DNA from: Peptococcaceae bacterium UBA2264 | Lineage (GTDB): Bacteria; Bacillota; Desulfitobacteriia; Desulfitobacteriales; Desulfitobacteriaceae | Assembly: GCA_002347475.1 (NCBI GenBank) | Contig: DDXI01000079.1 | Location: 1-6,439, forward strand | Length of the DNA: 6,439 bases | Reading direction: 5' to 3' | Part shown: piece after piece, positions 5,592-6,439 of the stretch | How positions within the stretch are numbered: the first letter of the stretch is position 1 | How the letters are laid out: the number at the start of each line of letters is the position of its first letter | Notes under the pieces: model-generated | The model's database searches: none | Seen by the model: only the letters and a program-made list of their open reading frames with translations | What the model was told of the DNA's origin: nothing | Position numbers and translations under genes: made by a program

Positions 5592-6439
5592 ATGTTTAAA
5601 CGAATTATTATTGCTTCAGAAACATCACCGGACTCTTTAAATGTACTTACATGTCTTCGGGGTTTGAGAAAATTAGGTGCAGAAGAATGTCTGCTTTTAC
5701 AATGCATACTTCCCCAAAATCAAACTGTTGCTTTGCTTTCCGCTGTTATTTTAGAAGAAAATCTTAGGCAGCAACAGGAAATGTTGGTTGAACAGGGATT
5801 TAGGGTTGAAACCAGAAAAGTTACCGGGAATATTGGAAAAGAAGTAAATAGAATTGCAGTAGAAGAAGATTTTTCAGTCATTGTAGCTAGTGTACCAGAG
5901 TTTACCATGATGGGTGAAGTTTTTTACGGCGGTATTGCTCGTGAAGTGATCCAACATGCCCGCAAACCTGTTTTGCTAATAAGAATTACAGAAAGTCCTG
6001 ATGAAGCGTTAAGCTGTGCTGCTGGGGATTATAGTTTATTCAGTCATATTTTATTTCCTACTGACTTTTCAGAAAATGCCGGAATCGCCTTTGAATATGT
6101 GAAAAAAATGGTTGCAGATGGTGCCAGGAAGGTAACTCTTGCTCATGTTCAAGATCAGACACGCCTCAATCCGCATCTTGCTTATCGCCTTGAAAAATAT
6201 AATGTAATTGATACCCCGAAAGAAGTTACCGAAGCTAAGACAATAGCTGCTCAGCGCCTTGAAAAATATAATTTGATTGACAATAAAAGACTGGAAGATA
6301 TGAAGAAAGAATTACAGGAAAATGGAGATGCAGAAGTTGACATATGTATGCTGTATGGCTCTCCAGCTGCTGAAATCCTAAAAACGGTTCGTGAACTGAA
6401 GATACCTTTAGTTGTTATGGGTAGTCAGGGTCGCGGTTT
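5592..6439 (+). CDS. Tandem-domain universal stress protein (UspA family), 3' end outside window
   Basis: An open frame of 282 codons plus two bases, without a stop, running off the right edge. It encodes two consecutive Usp domains. Domain 1 (about 1-133) starts MFKRIIIASETSPDSLNVL and ends in GEVFYGGIAREVIQHARKPV, the usual last helix and strand, but the nucleotide-binding GSxGRxG segment is replaced by ASVPEFTMMGE. Domain 2 opens at HILFPTDFSENA (152-163) with the canonical Asp158, and reaches VVMGSQGRG (274-282), the start of the ATP-binding motif, just as the window ends. Usp proteins are cytoplasmic nucleotide-binding stress or redox-response factors; the target here is unknown. The hydrophilic helical stretch around residues 199-245 contains an internal duplication. 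No signal peptide or membrane segment is visible. It has its own promoter, so the link to the hem genes may be only positional. Confidence 0.88.
   Translation, partial: MFKRIIIASETSPDSLNVLTCLRGLRKLGAEECLLLQCILPQNQTVALLSAVILEENLRQQQEMLVEQGFRVETRKVTGNIGKEVNRIAVEEDFSVIVASVPEFTMMGEVFYGGIAREVIQHARKPVLLIRITESPDEALSCAAGDYSLFSHILFPTDFSENAGIAFEYVKKMVADGARKVTLAHVQDQTRLNPHLAYRLEKYNVIDTPKEVTEAKTIAAQRLEKYNLIDNKRLEDMKKELQENGDAEVDICMLYGSPAAEILKTVRELKIPLVVMGSQGRG
6186..6280 (+). repeat. Internal direct repeat in the Usp gene (69-bp period)
   Basis: CGCCTTGAAAAATATAAT occurs at 6186-6203 and again, identical, at 6255-6272. Both copies are followed by similar bases (GTAATTGA and TTGATTGA). The period of 69 bp is 23 codons, so the frame is kept; the protein reads RLEKYNVID and then RLEKYNLID. 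It looks like a local duplication that added about 23 residues to a helix in domain 2, with the rest of the unit since diverged. Confidence 0.85.

Overview
The window holds the early tetrapyrrole (heme, siroheme, cobalamin) biosynthesis cluster of a bacterium, followed by the start of an unrelated universal stress protein gene. Every gene is on the + strand. Moderate GC, strong Shine-Dalgarno sites (GGGAGG, GGAGG), GTG/TTG start usage, the gene order hemA-hemC-cobA/hemD-hemB-hemL and the protein character all point to an anaerobic Firmicute of the Clostridia, probably Peptococcaceae-like (Desulfotomaculum, Pelotomaculum or Desulfitobacterium relatives). That placement is an inference; no marker gene here settles it.

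Layout: 1-253 is the 3' end of hemA (glutamyl-tRNA reductase), cut by the left edge. hemC (250-1170, hydroxymethylbilane synthase) overlaps it by four bases (ATGA). A 225-bp spacer (1171-1395) has no gene but contains several inverted repeats. Next is a fused cobA-hemD gene (1405-2913, uroporphyrinogen-III methyltransferase plus uroporphyrinogen-III synthase). An 89-bp AT-rich spacer precedes hemB (3003-3977, porphobilinogen synthase), which is followed after four bases by hemL (3982-5271, glutamate-1-semialdehyde aminomutase). A perfect 11-bp hairpin (5291-5325) probably ends the cluster. A 320-bp intergenic region carries a near-consensus sigma-A promoter (TTGAAA-17-TATAAT) for a tandem-domain UspA-family gene starting at 5592, which runs off the right edge.

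Working together: HemA and HemL turn glutamyl-tRNA into 5-aminolevulinate (C5 route), HemB condenses two of these to porphobilinogen, HemC polymerises four into hydroxymethylbilane, the HemD domain closes and inverts the ring to uroporphyrinogen III, and the CobA domain methylates that to precorrin-2. The set therefore feeds siroheme, cobalamin and possibly siroheme-derived heme; no later heme enzyme (hemE and onward, or ahb genes) is in the window.

I see no undescribed system. The cluster is conventional. The points most worth a second look are the structured spacer between hemC and cobA-hemD, the TTG start of the fusion, the Shine-Dalgarno/anti-Shine-Dalgarno hairpin after hemL, and a 69-bp-period internal duplication in the stress protein gene.
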